64,000 nt of DNA, from contig RSEE01000063.1 of the NCBI GenBank assembly GCA_003971905.1, positions 248,001 to 312,000 of the forward strand, written 5' to 3'. This DNA is from Moniliella sp. 'wahieum' (lineage: Eukaryota > Basidiomycota > Moniliellomycetes > Moniliellales > Moniliellaceae). Below, piece after piece: positions 9,874-21,101 of the stretch. Made by a program: the position numbers and the translations under genes. The notes under the pieces were generated by a model. It saw nothing but the letters and a program-made list of their open reading frames with translations. It had not been told where the DNA came from and ran no database searches. The stretch's first letter is position 1; each line of letters starts with the position of its first letter.

Positions 9874-12640
9874 CATGGCCAAGGGGAGGCACGATGGAAA
9901 TAGACAGCGGCTGCAAAAGTGCTTGCAAACCGAAGCTCCGACGGCTGAAGGCACGACGGCTGGAGGGAAGGCCATTAGGTAATACACCGGGGTTAAGCGG
10001 CTGGACGCTAAGCCAACGTTTGATCAGTTAAAGTGGCTCCAACTTGTTTGCCGTGGGATATTGGCGGGACAGACGTAAAAACCGAACCCATTGCCATGCA
10101 CACCTCGACCGGCTAGTCCACATCTGCCCCACCATCTGCTCGCGTCCTCATTGTATCCGCTGCAGTTGGTTCAGATGGGAAGCGGCGAAGGTAGGTACGG
10201 GAAACTTGTCGAGCCGCCCACCGCCTCCATATCACTGACTCCATCTCTCGATCATCCCATTATGGCAGCTCCCACACAATTTCTTGTCTGACTACCATTC
10301 CCGTTATTCTCTCTGTCATTAGCCTCTACAGATGCACACCCAATATCGAAGCTCGGAAGACAGGTCATATTGAACGCGCGGATGGAGACCCCGAAAAAGA
10401 CCAAGGGGAAGAGAAAAAGGAGGTAGTGCCAAACGCTTAAGCAGTAGGGCCCACGTGTTTAGCGTTCGAGTCGCCCCCATTCACGTTCCAATTGCGAGCA
10501 GGGGGCCGCAGCACACCAAGGTTGTTGTTGCGCGTGTGAATGGAAAGCTGCTCGAGAGACATCTCGAGCTGCTGGAGCTTGTGTTGTAAGGTGGGCATGG
10601 TAGCCGATCCCACTGGGATGGGATCGGCGCGCGGGAAACCACGAGGAAGCTTGCGGTTGTGCCGGACCAGCACATTATTCAGGCGGGCCACACAGCACCC
10701 TGGCGGGCCACCACGTCCGGGCGGCGAGCCAGAGCAGCAAAAAGAGGTTTGGCATCCGTTTCGTACGCCATCTGTCGCTCCTGGTTCCTTTGCGCCTCAA
10801 TACGCTCTTGCTTTTTTTTCCGCTCCATCATATCCTTGATCGTGGCGCGACGCTCGTTCAACGTGCGAGAACGAATGTGATTCTTCTTCTTCTCCATATA
10901 AAGCGCATGCAGAATCGCCTGCCGGTGGTCCTTCGAGTCGAACTTGCCCCACGGAAGAGCCACCGCACGCTCCCGCGGCTCCTGACCTGGCACCCTCGTC
11001 GGCTCGCTGTCGTACGACGCGTGGCGATGCAGGCCTCCGTCCTGGTAGTTGGACATAATGTGTTCCTAAGAGCTGATATGACAACTGTTAGCAGCAGCCC
11101 AGACGGAGATGCTGGTGATCAACCCCAGGGACCTCACAGGCGCAGAGAACGTACGTGGGGAGAGGAGGGCTGGGGCGTGTATGCAGCAGCAGGCTGGAGT
11201 GTAGGAAGTTCGCCAAGCAAGGCAATCGGCTTGGAGGAGGGGATGTGGGGGTAGAAAAAAGGAAGGAGGGAGGAGCTCCCGGCGCGCTATTTATCCTTTT
11301 CGGGCGCACATGCCGGCTGTTAGGTTGGACTGGGTATACAGAATGAGACCGCGCGGTGGGAATTGTGAGACGGGACGCGTCCAGAGCTGGCACAGCACGG
11401 CGTCGCTGTACTCTGGAGCGGGTCGTTGGAGCTACGCGAGGCTGTTTTGTCCTGCGGGGTCGGGCGGGTGGTGAGCGCCGGGGCCAGAGGCAGTTGTGCT
11501 CTCGGTTGCGCTGTTGTAGGTGAGTATACGCTGCAGTTTTTTGTCAGACTGGGCGTAGCAACGGTGACCAGGCAGAGGGAGAGGGTGGCGATGGCTGGGG
11601 GATCAGGCTTAGTACACAGTGGAGCAAATATCGCTGGAGTGTCCCCGTGGGTGCGGGCAGCTGCGCGCTGTTGTGGCCGTCACGAAACGGGACGAGGAAA
11701 GCCAGTATTAATGACTAGCAGCTGGGGCCCCGCACCCACGCTTTCTTTTGTTGGCACAGGCGGGGGGACAGTGTACCATGTACCCGCACACCATGCATGA
11801 TCTCTTTCATCCCGAGACGCAACAGACAGCACCCCTCACTGTGGCTACTAGTAGGATATGGTGCGGGCATCATACATCCCTTTGGGCCACTTGATGTCGA
11901 TGAGGTGAAGGGCGTGTATACACATGACTGGGTATCTGGCTTCAACTTCAAGCTCCAGCGCCAGTCTCCCGCTTGCCCCCATTTGCGCATCACAGCTATA
12001 CCATAGCTGAATTGACCACACCTTGACCACAAAAAACAGGCAGTCTAGGTCGAACAGTGTAGGTTCCAAACAGAGATCAGAGGCAGGGTCTCTATACTCA
12101 TATAGAGAAGACACTTGCACCGTGCAGGGACGGATGGACGCGGTTCAATACGCATTTTGGCATATAGTGAGTTGGTGAACAACATGAACAGTGTAGTGCC
12201 TCCAGGTGGGAGCCATCGATCATCTTCGATAGATGATTCCACAGGAACATGTGATTGACTGCGCCAACAGCTACAATCCCCCGCCCATCATGGCCACAGC
12301 TACTAATCCATCAGCGCAGCATCTCCATCCGTTTCAGCTATGAGGGCCTCTATTACCCTATAATCCTGTGCGTTCTATATATATGTCGTGTTTCATCCAG
12401 GGGTTGTATATTGCGCAATTGACTGTTGTGCACAACTACAGGATCTGTGGTAGAGCACACCTGCTTCGTCCTGGTGCTACATGCTCTCTACGTGACCATT
12501 GCGGATCCGTCCTGGCAGGGTCCTGACGGGGCCGTCCCGTTGCCAAAATAGAAGGCTCTGTTGACTACTGCGTACTGGTACTGATCGAGCTGATCCGAGT
12601 ACACTCGATCATAATATGGCGCTTGTGATCTCCGGAGCGG
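9860..12640 (+). repeat. Left arm of large inverted duplication
   Basis: This segment recurs in reverse complement at about 19,530-22,285. Sample stretches (for example 12,045-12,242 against 19,912-20,109) differ by only a few bases, by eye about 95-98% identity. Matching stops inside the first codons of the TRR1 presequence frame on the outer side and just past the short match around 12,600-12,640 on the inner side. It carries the basic-protein gene at 10,437-11,056 plus its promoter. Confidence 0.9.
10437..11056 (-). CDS. Unrecognised small basic protein, left copy
   Basis: I do not recognise the family. From the ATG at 11056 the product starts MSNYQDGG, then LPWGKFDSKDHRQAIL, a strongly charged helical stretch (MEKKKNHIRSRTLNERR, KDMMERKKKQERIEAQR; about residues 50-90) that could form a coiled coil or bind RNA, then PRADPIPVGSATMP and a last helical segment (LQHKLQQLEMSLEQLSIH), ending in KHVGPTA at 10,437. 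Total length is about 206 residues. One base is missing near 10,690 compared with the right copy, shifting the frame between ARQGAV and ARLNNVLV. A 5'UTR intron with GTACGT donor is likely at 11,074-11,154. The TATA-like motif (GATAAATA on the gene strand) lies near 11,290. Confidence 0.7.
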
Positions 12641-13826
12641 GCATAACAAAAGGATCATCGATCTGCTCGGTCATGGAGATCAAGATGGCCACAATCGAAT
12701 TACCCGGATCGGTGCTGGAGCAAGGGGGGGCAAAGCATCGGCTTGGTGATCCCATCTGCAGAGTCATATATAGCGGTGCCGGGAATGTGTTCTCGAGTGG
12801 CACGACTGCAGCTAGAGGGCATGGTACCAGTAATCGAGATGAATCATCTGCAGGCAGCCTATGATGCCGACGCGGACCGCGTCAATGCAGGCGGTTTGGT
12901 TGTGGCTGCAGATGCGCATAGGATAATCGGTCCATAATATGCCAAACTCGACAAGCACTTATTTCGTATAGGTATTTGGCCTGTGCTGTAGACCCTCCCC
13001 GTCCCTCACATCTGCTGCCGCCGTGAAAGAGAAGGAACAATTGGTCTGACGGGGCGACTGTTTCCCATAAGCCTGTGGCACTCACCGTAGGAAAGAGACG
13101 ATACCACTGATGTTGCGACCGTCGCAAGCGTCAAAGTTGAGGCCAACGTGCAGAAGGAGCGGGTTCCAGATCTGGTTGGGGGCCAGGCTCATCACCGAGT
13201 AGCCGTGCATGTTCCAAGCCGCCTGCTGATGTTATTGCTTTTGGATGATAGTGAGCCGATGAACCGACACAGAAGGCGAACCGCGTAGCACATGTCAGGG
13301 CAGGTGCCGGTGATGCGAACCAACCAAAAGGAACCCGAAGACGACACGAGGTATGCTCTGCTGGGGAATTTTCAAGGTCTCCTCGTCGGCTGATCGGGGG
13401 CACGAGAATAAAAAGAGGTCGGGGGGTGGATCAGGACACGATGCAGGTGGGACTTGGGTACACCGAGAACTTGCGCACGATCGAATCGATGAAGGAACTG
13501 CAGCTCATACTGTGGATCATAGTGTACCCTCCGTTGGGTGTGGGGGTGTAGAGGGCGCTCCGAAAAGTCTCACTAAGCGTCCCAAGGCAACAGGCAATGG
13601 TCCGCGCCACAATGGTTAAACTGGAATTCACCTAACACTGAGGGAGGACTGAACGTTCAAGTTGAACGTTTACAAACTGTCGGCTGGCTTGCCTCGCAAT
13701 CACGTGACGTGTTCTGGCTGTCCTGGCCTGCTCGTGGTTGGTAATACGTAAGCCGCAGTTCGATCCCGCCTGCTCCGGCGCAAGAAACCAAGCGCCAGCG
13801 CTGAACCACCCACCACCACTGTCGAC
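12641..13826. other. Intergenic spacer inside the inverted duplication
   Basis: No complete gene is seen. A minus-strand exon-like block lies at 13,086-13,225 (separate entry), and a second minus-strand coding-like stretch (PTPNGGYTMIHSMSCSSFID) at about 13,431-13,600. A TGAACGT/TCAAGT 7-bp repeat cluster lies at 13,650-13,671. Confidence 0.4.
13086..13225 (-). other. Exon-like coding block of unknown gene
   Basis: Between a candidate acceptor (ATCAG ending at 13226) and a candidate donor (GTGAG at 13085) lies a 140-nt open stretch. It encodes QAAWNMHGYSVMSLAPNQIW and NPLLLHVGLNFDACDG, a protein-like composition unlike the flanking DNA. I could not link it to a full gene or a family. It may be an exon of a minus-strand gene that also uses 13,431-13,631, or a gene relic. 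Confidence 0.35.
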
Positions 13827-14657
13827 ATGCGTCCGCTCCTGGCCCTCGTGTCCCTGGCCTGCGCTCTGCCTGCTCTCGCTAGCGGTGCCATTCTTGCCTA
13901 TCCCGGGACACGCCGCGGCCTTCCCTCCCCACCCACTGCGCTTCAAGTGGAGGCGCGGGAAATGGCCCAGAGCCTGGCAAGCATGTCCGGCGCATGCACC
14001 GACGCGTTCTTGCTACTTGAGTTTGACGAGGTATGCTTCTCTCCCTTTTTGCTACTTCAATAGTGAAGTGCGCACCGTGGCTGATAGTTTCCCAGTTTAC
14101 TGCACACACGCTTGCTGCCCGCCCGGCGAGCGACCCTGTAAGCAACAGGTCCTTGCTGCCCCTGAGGGTGGGCCGCATACACTACCGGCACCAGTCCGCT
14201 AAGCGATGAGCTGGCTCGCGCTCTGGACCTCAAGTGCGGTTCGATTTCGTGGGCTTCCGTTGACGTGGCCGATGTCCAGGCCATGGGGGGTCTCGGGGCT
14301 CTGGCTCCCACCAAGCACATTCGTCTGCAAGCCGACTTGACGCAAGATTCGCCAGCACTGGCCCAGATCATGGAGGAGTTTACCAACCTTTACGACGATG
14401 GAACTGTGCTTTTGTCTGAGCGCCAGCCCGTGGCGCGGATGTCCAAGCGCTCCATCCCAACAGCTGCCAAGGCGCCAGGAACGTTCATTTCGCAGTACCA
14501 GTTCTTCACTTCGGACCTGCTCTTGGCTGTGGGCGTGGTATTGACGCTTTTCGTGCCTCTGGTTTGGGTCTTTATCAAACTGCTCTCTGATATCCAGACG
14601 CCCGATCGTCTGGGGGAGAAGTCAGCTTTGACCCAAATGGCTAAGAAGGCACAGTAA
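13827..14657 (+). CDS. Voa1/Ac45/Big1-like secretory-pathway membrane protein
   Basis: Proteins of this fold help assemble the V-ATPase or act in ER/vacuole acidification. The ATG at 13827 opens a clear signal peptide (MRPLLALVSLACALPALASG), then a lumenal domain. A C-terminal membrane span (FFTSDLLLAVGVVLTLFVPL, VWVFIKLL) is followed by the short tail SDIQTPDRLG, resembling the VOA1/Ac45 transmembrane domain where a hydrophobic span is followed by a LQTPDRF-like tail. An intron starts with GTATGC at 14,031 and probably ends near 14,096. One frame jump lies near 14,200. The assignment rests on architecture and the tail motif, so it is tentative. It sits inside the inverted duplication, 0.8 kb before the phosphatase homologue. 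Confidence 0.55.
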
Positions 14658-15460
14658 AGACATAAACCCGTACGTGCGGGGGATTGGATGCGGTTGAGTC
14701 CATATCTCCTGGGGTGCTGGTTTCCCAGCTATGGAGCTGGCAGCATTTGAAACGAGGGAGAGGGGGTACATGCCGTTGCAACGCAGGTACTGGGGGGAGA
14801 CGTGATTACAGTGCAGCTCGTATAGGGGACTGCAGGAACTGCAGGAGATGATGCTATGATTTAACCCCACTTGTCACTTTCGTCCCCACTCGACGGGAGC
14901 AGTATTAGTAGCATCTTCGATGCATTTGCTGGACCAACGAATCAGAGAAGTGGCCATGGCGCCTGTAGCCGGTAGGCCGGAGGAGAGGCTGGGGATGTGA
15001 TGCTTGGGTTGGGCGTAGTAGCGACATTAGGGGCAGCTGCCCGATGCGTTTGCGGCTTGGGCGGACACGCTTGTGTGGTGCCGACGGGGCCAGCGGAGAT
15101 GGGCGGGGGACGGGTGGCGGCTGGGGCAGAGTAATGCCAGTGACGGCCACTTGTCAGGCCAGGCGGCATGTGGCGTGGAGCGGCTGACAGGCGCTGGGCG
15201 CTGACATAAGAATGTGGCTTGGGGCTACGTAACGCGGGAGGCGCCCCTTGCGGCCGTCGCAGACCAGCAGACCCTGGCAGCCGGTCAGGCGGTACGAGTA
15301 AGGCCAGTTAGGCCAGGTTGCGCCACCAGCCCCCCGCGCCTTCTCTCCTGCCCGCCTGGCCTGATGCGCCCCGCCTCCCCCCGCCGCTTCTCTCCCCGCA
15401 TCCACCACCACCTCCGCCTGCGCCCGCCCCCCCTGCTCGCCCCAGCAGCGTGGGAGGCAT
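14658..15460. other. Intergenic spacer
   Basis: This runs from the end of the Voa1-like gene to the start of the phosphatase homologue. Open frames are present on both strands because the DNA is GC-rich, but nothing gene-like is supported. It should contain the promoter of the downstream gene. Confidence 0.4.
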
Positions 15461-16654
15461 CATGTCGCTCGACGGGCCGCTGGCCTCCGCCTCTCCCGTG
15501 GCTGCCCTGCCCTTCCATCCCCTCCGCTCCCTCCTCGTCACCCTCGTCCGCAACGCCCAGGCTGTCACCACCGACCCCGCTACCTGGACGGGCGTCACCG
15601 ACTCCCCCCTCTCCCACAGGGCAAGGACCAGGCTGCGGCCCTTGCCTCCTACTTCTCCGCCACCCCGATTGCTGCCATCTACTCATCCGACCTCGCGCGC
15701 GCCTCCCATGTCGTAGATGCCATCACCGCACACGCGGCACACGCCACCCCGTGCCCATCGTCCTTACCGCCACCTTGCGCGAGCAGAACTTTGGTGCTGC
15801 TGAGGGCAAGGCCTGGTCCCTGGACGACGCGCCCGGTGGACAGGGACACTCCCCCAGCTGCACATCGCTTGGCCAAGTTTCCTCGAGGCGAGTCGCTGGA
15901 GGAAGTCAACGCTCGCATGGCCACTGCCGTCCGGCGTTACATTTTGCCCCGAGTCGAGTCGTTGCGCAAAGAGCCACCATCAGCGCACTATGCCAGTGCT
16001 CAGTCCCTGTCCGGAAACCACATCCCGCGCGACGTGGTCCACATTGTCATCGTTTCTCATGGCATTGCCCTGGCTGAGCTAATGCGCGTCTTGCTCAGCC
16101 TTCATGATGCTGCGCCTCCAGGTATGGCTTCCCCCTGGCCAGACCCTCGTCTGAGCTACACACAGAATGCCACCCATCACACCGGCTGGGCCCGCGTTGA
16201 GATTGCAGTCCCGGCCCGAATGCCCCAGGCGTTCCCACCCCCCCCATCGCAAGAGGCTCTGCAGGACATGGCCGCTGCTGCCGCCCAAACGGCCCAGATG
16301 AACGCCCAAGGCGCGATCTTTGGACGGACTGATATGGCCAACCCATCAGCTGGGCGCCACATTTTTGTCCGCGTTCTGGAGCAGGACAATACCGACCACC
16401 TCGCTGGGTTAGAGTTGCCCCACATGGGCGATCATCCTCTGACGACGATATTAGGCGGCGGGCTTCCCCAGTTCCCTTCGGGGGATGGTTGCTCTTACGG
16501 ATACCAGTCAGCTTCCATCAGGCTACAATGGCATCGTCCCCTTTCCGCCTCATTCACAACCCAGTGCAGTTTTGCCCTCTCGCCTTTCCCTCCAAAACAA
16601 TCCCACATTGATGGGACTGAACAGTTACCGCACTGCTGGGAACAATGCCTATGA
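15461..16654 (+). CDS. Histidine-phosphatase (phosphoglycerate mutase-like) homologue
   Basis: From the ATG at 15461 (MSLDGPLASAS...), residues about 22-32 read LLVTLVRNAQA where the superfamily has LVRHG/LVRHA. The rest of the fold is present: YSSDLARASHVVDAI, LREQNFGAAEGKAWS (catalytic Glu region), FPRGESLEEVNARM and VHIVIVSHGIALAELMRVLL (second catalytic His). Later segments include HTGWARVEIAVP and GRHIFVRVLEQDNTDHLAGL. The first His of the RHG motif is replaced by Asn, so the protein may be inactive or a sensor, unless the base is an error. Frame jumps occur near 15,615 and 15,745. The end is unclear: the frame is open to 16,654 but conservation fades near 16,410, and the next gene may start at 16,485. 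Confidence 0.7.
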   Translation, partial: HVARRAAGLRLSRGCPALPSPPLPPRHPRPQRPGCHHRPRYLDGRHRLPPLPQGKDQAAALASYFSATPIAAIYSSDLARASHVVDAITAHAAHATPCPSSLPPPCASRTLVLLRARPGPWTTRPVDRDTPPAAHRLAKFPRGESLEEVNARMATAVRRYILPRVESLRKEPPSAHYASAQSLSGNHIPRDVVHIVIVSHGIALAELMRVLLSLHDAAPPGMASPWPDPRLSYTQNATHHTGWARVEIAVPARMPQAFPPPPSQEALQDMAAAAAQTAQMNAQGAIFGRTDMANPSAGRHIFVRVLEQDNTDHLAGLELPHMGDHPLTTILGGGLPQFPSGDGCSYGYQSASIRLQWHRPLSASFTTQCSFALSPFPPKQSHIDGTEQLPHCWEQCL

Positions 16655-18736
16655 TGTACGCCTCCTCGCTCGCGAATTGGGAGATGTCTCATCAACTGTG
16701 GGTGATGGGAGTGTTTTGGTGGCGACACTTTGAGCAGCAGTTATGGCGGCCGCCCCAGCTTCAGCCCGGATACGCCGTCACGGATTGCATCTCCTTCCCT
16801 CGTAAACAGCTCGATATCCCGAGGAATGACCCCTTTACCCAGCCTTGCATCTCCTCGGACCGGACCGCGCAGTTCAACCTCGACTCCTCTTCCGTCGCTT
16901 GTTTCTCCATCATCAACCGGGTACGCCTCTAACAGCTGGAGAGCGGTGAGCTCCAAAGTGCTCCCGCTTTTTGCAGGGAATGGGACTCGGATGGTGTTGG
17001 ACGAGGTGAACAACCAAGTCTGCCTTCATTTTCGCCGCCTTGCCGAACGAAGGCCTGCCCGGGCTTTGGAAACCTTTATCGGTGAGGTGACGGCCTTGGT
17101 AACCGAGGGCGTCGGGATGCTGAATGCGCGCCTAACGGCACTTCAGGGTTTGGCTCTTCTTACTGCCATGGCCCAAGTCTGGACGGAGTACTGGCAGCAA
17201 GTTGTGCCCTATGTCGAGGCAGTCTTTGTGTCGATTTATTCCGAGCCCGCCTTTGCCCGACTCGTGGCGAACAGCAAAACCAATATTCTGCGCGTACATG
17301 GGGGAGCTGACGTTCTCACTGAACGTACCCAGCGCGAGAATATGGAGGGAGACACCCCCCATACCCTCCCCCCCCTTCGGTGCGATCCAGCCCAAGCTAG
17401 AGTTGAATGTGCGCCATTTGTGTCTCCAAGCGTTTCGGGACGAAGTGGTGTTGCCACGGGCTGAGCAGTTTGATGTGCCTTTTTGCGTACATGCGAGAGT
17501 CTTTCGCTAGTGCTACTGTGGCAACACAGGCGAACCCATTTCGTTTGGACCGCGGGAAAAATCCATCGACGCCGCGCGCTTCGACGCCTCGCCCTGACGA
17601 TTCAGCAGCGCAGAGACGAGCGCAGCTTCTGCAGATGATTGGACTCTGCTCCTCTCTTCTCACTGCCGATGCGCACCAAAAGGCGATCCGGGCGTTGCGC
17701 TCCGTTCTGCTCCAGGGTGCACATCCTTCCACTATGGCCGTCACGAGAACTGTGCCAGCAGGAAACGGCTCCAGTCAACCGCACTGCTCGGTAGATCTAC
17801 CGCGTCTCCTTCGCCCCGTCCCCCCGATCTGCTGGGACGCCTACTCTGGCAGGTCTAGGTTTCAGCAACCCTTCAGGCGAATTGGCGCCAGCCTCAACGA
17901 GGCCAAGAGTACGGTAGATTCCCGTGCCCGCTCGACCTCCAATTCTACGGCTGCTACTGGGTGGAGCACGGGATCCAAGCCCCCGATTTCCGTACCACCA
18001 ACACAGGAACCACAGTGGACACCTCGCCAATTCCCTCGCTGATGACTTGGACTGGGCCTGGGTTGATGTCGGGGACGAGCGTCAAGTTACAAACAGCAGC
18101 GGACGCCGCAGCTACAGCCACTGCAGCCCTCTCGTCTGGGACTGGGTGCCAGACGCCAACACCCACCCACACTCTTCTTCCTCCCTCCCCTGCCCTCTCG
18201 CGGGGCATGATGGGTTCTGGTTCGGTGCGGGGTTCTGGGCGAAAGAGCTTAGGACCCTCGACTACAACGAGTAGCAGCAGGCATGTGTCGCAAGGCTCGG
18301 ACCTGACCCCGGTCCAGTCTGGTCTGCCCCGCTGCCTGGCCTGGCCTGCAAGACCGTGCCTACTCGCTCGCCGCCGCTGCGCCGGCCCCATTTGTCGACT
18401 GCGTTGCACCACTCCATTTCGCATGCACTTGCGCATCCTGCCGGCACTCTTGGGCACCCTCATTCCCCTTCCCTCTCGCACTCGCATGATTCCCCCTCGC
18501 ATTCCCTCTCCCATTCCCATTCCCAGTCGCACTCGCATTCGCACTCGCACTCGCATTCTCATTCGTCCTCTCACTCCCCCATTCCCATTCTCACTCGCGT
18601 TCCCTCTCCCACCTTGTCCATATCCCCCTGCCCCTCTCTGGGCGGCACGCGGACCCGGATCGAGGTGTGGACGGCACAGACACTACCCGCTAAGAAGAGC
18701 GGGGGGACGCTGGGCTCTCGATCTTCTGGACGCTGA
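16485..18736 (+). CDS. BIT61: TORC2 subunit, HbrB/Bit61/PRR5 family
   Basis: Bit61/HbrB proteins are TOR complex 2 subunits at the plasma membrane. The N-terminal part (from about 16,485) is Ser/Pro-rich low complexity. The HbrB domain starts near 16,930 with SSKVLPLFAGNGTRMVLDEV and continues through EVTALVTEGVGMLNARL and TEYWQQVVPYVEAVF. After a frame change come LCLQAFRDEVVLPRAEQF and LLQMIGLCSSLLTAD, matching the family's conserved end (length-control helix and FRD-VVLPR motif). A long disordered tail follows, including a Ser-His repeat encoded at about 18,460-18,600, with a stop at 18,736. About three single-base frame jumps (near 16,730, 17,225 and 17,460). The start is not settled; it could overlap the gene before it. 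Confidence 0.75.
18460..18600 (+). repeat. CACTCG/CATTCN microsatellite coding Ser-His repeats
   Basis: A hexanucleotide-type array made of CACTCG, CATTCG and CATTCC units. In the frame ending at 18,736 it encodes an alternating Ser-His run within the tail of the HbrB-family protein. It is likely to vary in length between strains. Confidence 0.7.
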
Positions 18737-19529
18737 TGATGGCTTGCATGCCCAGCCGTGTTGCCTTGCATCGATGTACATTACTTACGACCATGCTACC
18801 TACCTTGCCTACGTTTGCCTTGCCCCGCATATGTATTAGCGCCCCCTCTGGGATCTGAATCTGGATAGTGCTTGGTTCCTTTCTGGAGGCAGCACTCAAG
18901 TACCTCACCTGGATTCTTCACTGGTGGAGTCTGATCGTGACCGACTGTGTGCGAGCACGGACCACGTGCTGCTAGGGATTAATGATCGATTAATGGTTAA
19001 TCGGGGTAATTAGCTCATGGCCATCTTAACCAATGAGCGATAACCGAGATGACGAGGAGACCACAGGGCCGTAGGCCCGGTCAGCTGGGGCTTTTCGTCC
19101 CAGATTGGTGCTGCGTCGCCACCGTCGCCACCGTTCCGCCGGTCCACACGCGCTACCTCGGGTATGGGAACGGATGGCGGGCACCAGAGGGTCCTGATCT
19201 CCTGGCGATTCCCCTGGTTCCTTAAGCGGGGCTGGCGCTACCAAGCAGCACATGCAAGCTGAACGGGGGTCGGTTTAGGCGTAGCTGTCAGCGCCATCAT
19301 GCATGCAGCTGATCACGCATCACGCATCGCGCTGTTCTATCCGACTCTCTCTCTATGTTCTGCCCCTAACGGGCTCCTCTCTTGGAATAGATCCATCACC
19401 TCCCTCTGTCTTCTTCTTTCCGTAGGCTTTTGTCCTCGCATTTAACAGTAGCGTTTTAATTCTTTGTCCCAGGCTTAAGCCCTCTCAATGATGTGGATGC
19501 AGTATAGATATCCCTTGAAGACAAACTCC
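18737..19529. other. Intergenic spacer between BIT61 and the right arm
   Basis: No gene is supported. It contains an ATTAAT/ATCGAT patch at about 18,975-19,000 and the first copy of a dispersed repeat at about 19,120-19,290 (listed separately). Confidence 0.45.
19120..19290 (+). repeat. Dispersed repeat, copy 1
   Basis: This stretch matches 53,717-53,880 in the same orientation. Shared blocks include GGGAACGGATGGCG, GAGGGTCCTGAT, CCTGGCGA and CCCCTGGTTCCTT, with scattered differences (by eye about 75-85% identity). A short match around GTCCCAG-CTTAAGC follows in both (19,467 and 53,883) but at different spacing. No coding potential or terminal structure is visible, so its class is unknown. 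Confidence 0.6.
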
Positions 19530-21003
19530 GTTTAGGCTCGCCCAGGCGATCACAAGCTCCATATTATGATCGAGTGTACTCGCATCAGGTCGATCAGTAC
19601 CAGTACGCAGTACTGAACAGAGCATTTTCTTCGCAACGGGACGCGGCTCCAGCAGGACCCTGCCTGGACGGATCCGGAATGGTCACGTAGCGTGCATGAA
19701 GCACCAGAACGAATGTCGTTGTGCACAACAGTCAATTGCGCAATATACAACCCCTGGATGAAACACGACATATATATAGAACGCACAGGATTATAGGGTA
19801 ATAGAGGCCCTCATAGCTGAAACGGATGGAGATGCTGCGCTGATGGATTAGTAGCTGTGGCCATGATGGGCGGGGGATTGTAGCTGTTGGCGCAGTCAAT
19901 CACATGTTCCTGTGGAATCATCTATCGAAGATGATCGATGGCTCCCACCTGGAGGCACTACACTGTTCATGTTGTTCACCAACTCACTATATGCCAAAAT
20001 GCGTATTGAACCGCGTCCATCCGTCCCTGCACGGTGCAAGTGTCTTCTCTATATGATTATAGAGACCCTGCCTCTGATCTCTGTTTGGAACCTACACTGT
20101 TCGACCTAGACTGCCTGTTTTTTGTGGTCAAGGTGTGGTCAATTCAGCTATGGTATAGCTGTGATGCGCAAATGGGGGCCAGCGGGGACTGGCGCTGGAG
20201 CTTGAGTTGAAGCCTGATACGCAGTCATGTGTATATACGCCCTTCGCCTCATCGACATCAAGTGGCCCAAAGGGATGTATGGTGCCCGCACCATATCCTA
20301 CTAGTAGCCATGAGTGGTGCTGTCTGTTGCGTCTCGGGATAAAAGAGATCATGCATGGTGTGCGGGTGCATGGTACAGTGCGGGTGCATGGTACAGTGCC
20401 CCCCCGCCTGCCAACATAAAAGAAAGCGTGGGTGCGGGGCCCCAGCTGCTAGTCATTACTGGCTTTCCTCGTCCCGTTTCGTGACGGCCACAACAGCGCG
20501 CAGCTGCCACCGCCCCACGGGGACACTCCACCGATATTTGCTCCACTGTGTACTAAGCCTGATCCCCAGCCATCGCCACCCTCCCCCTCTGCCTGGCCAC
20601 CGTTGCTACGCCCAGTCTCACAAAAGCGTATACTATTCACCTACAACGGCGCAACCACAAGAGCACAACTGCCTCTGGCCCCGGCGCTCACCACCCGCCG
20701 GACCCCGCAGGACAACAGCCTCGGGTAGTTCCAACAACCGGCCCCAGAACACAGCGACACCGTGCTGTGCCAGCACTGGACGCGTCCCGTCTCACAATTC
20801 CCAGCGCGGTCTCATTCTGTGTCCAGTCTCCAACCCAACAGCCGGCACGCGCCCGAAAAGGATAAATAGCGCGCCGAGAGCTCCTCCCTCCTTCCTTTTT
20901 TCTACCCCCACATCCCTCCTCCTCCAAGCCGATTGCCTTGCTTGGCGAACTTCCTACACTCCAGCCTGCTGCTGCATACACGCCCCAGCCCTCCTCTCCC
21001 CAC

Positions 21004-21085
21004 GTACGTTCTCTGCGCCTGTGAGGTCCCTGGGGTTGATCACCAGCATCTTCGTCTGGACTGCTGCTAACAGTTGTCATATCAG
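21004..21085 (+). other. Probable 5'UTR intron of the duplicated basic-protein gene (right copy)
   Basis: GTACGT donor at 21004, TGCTAAC branch-like motif near 21,065 and ATATCAG acceptor at 21085, just upstream of the ATG at 21102. The same signals occur in the left arm on the minus strand (11,074-11,154). TATA-like GATAAATA at about 20,860 marks the promoter. Confidence 0.5.
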
Positions 21086-21101
21086 CTCTTAGGAACACAT
21101 T

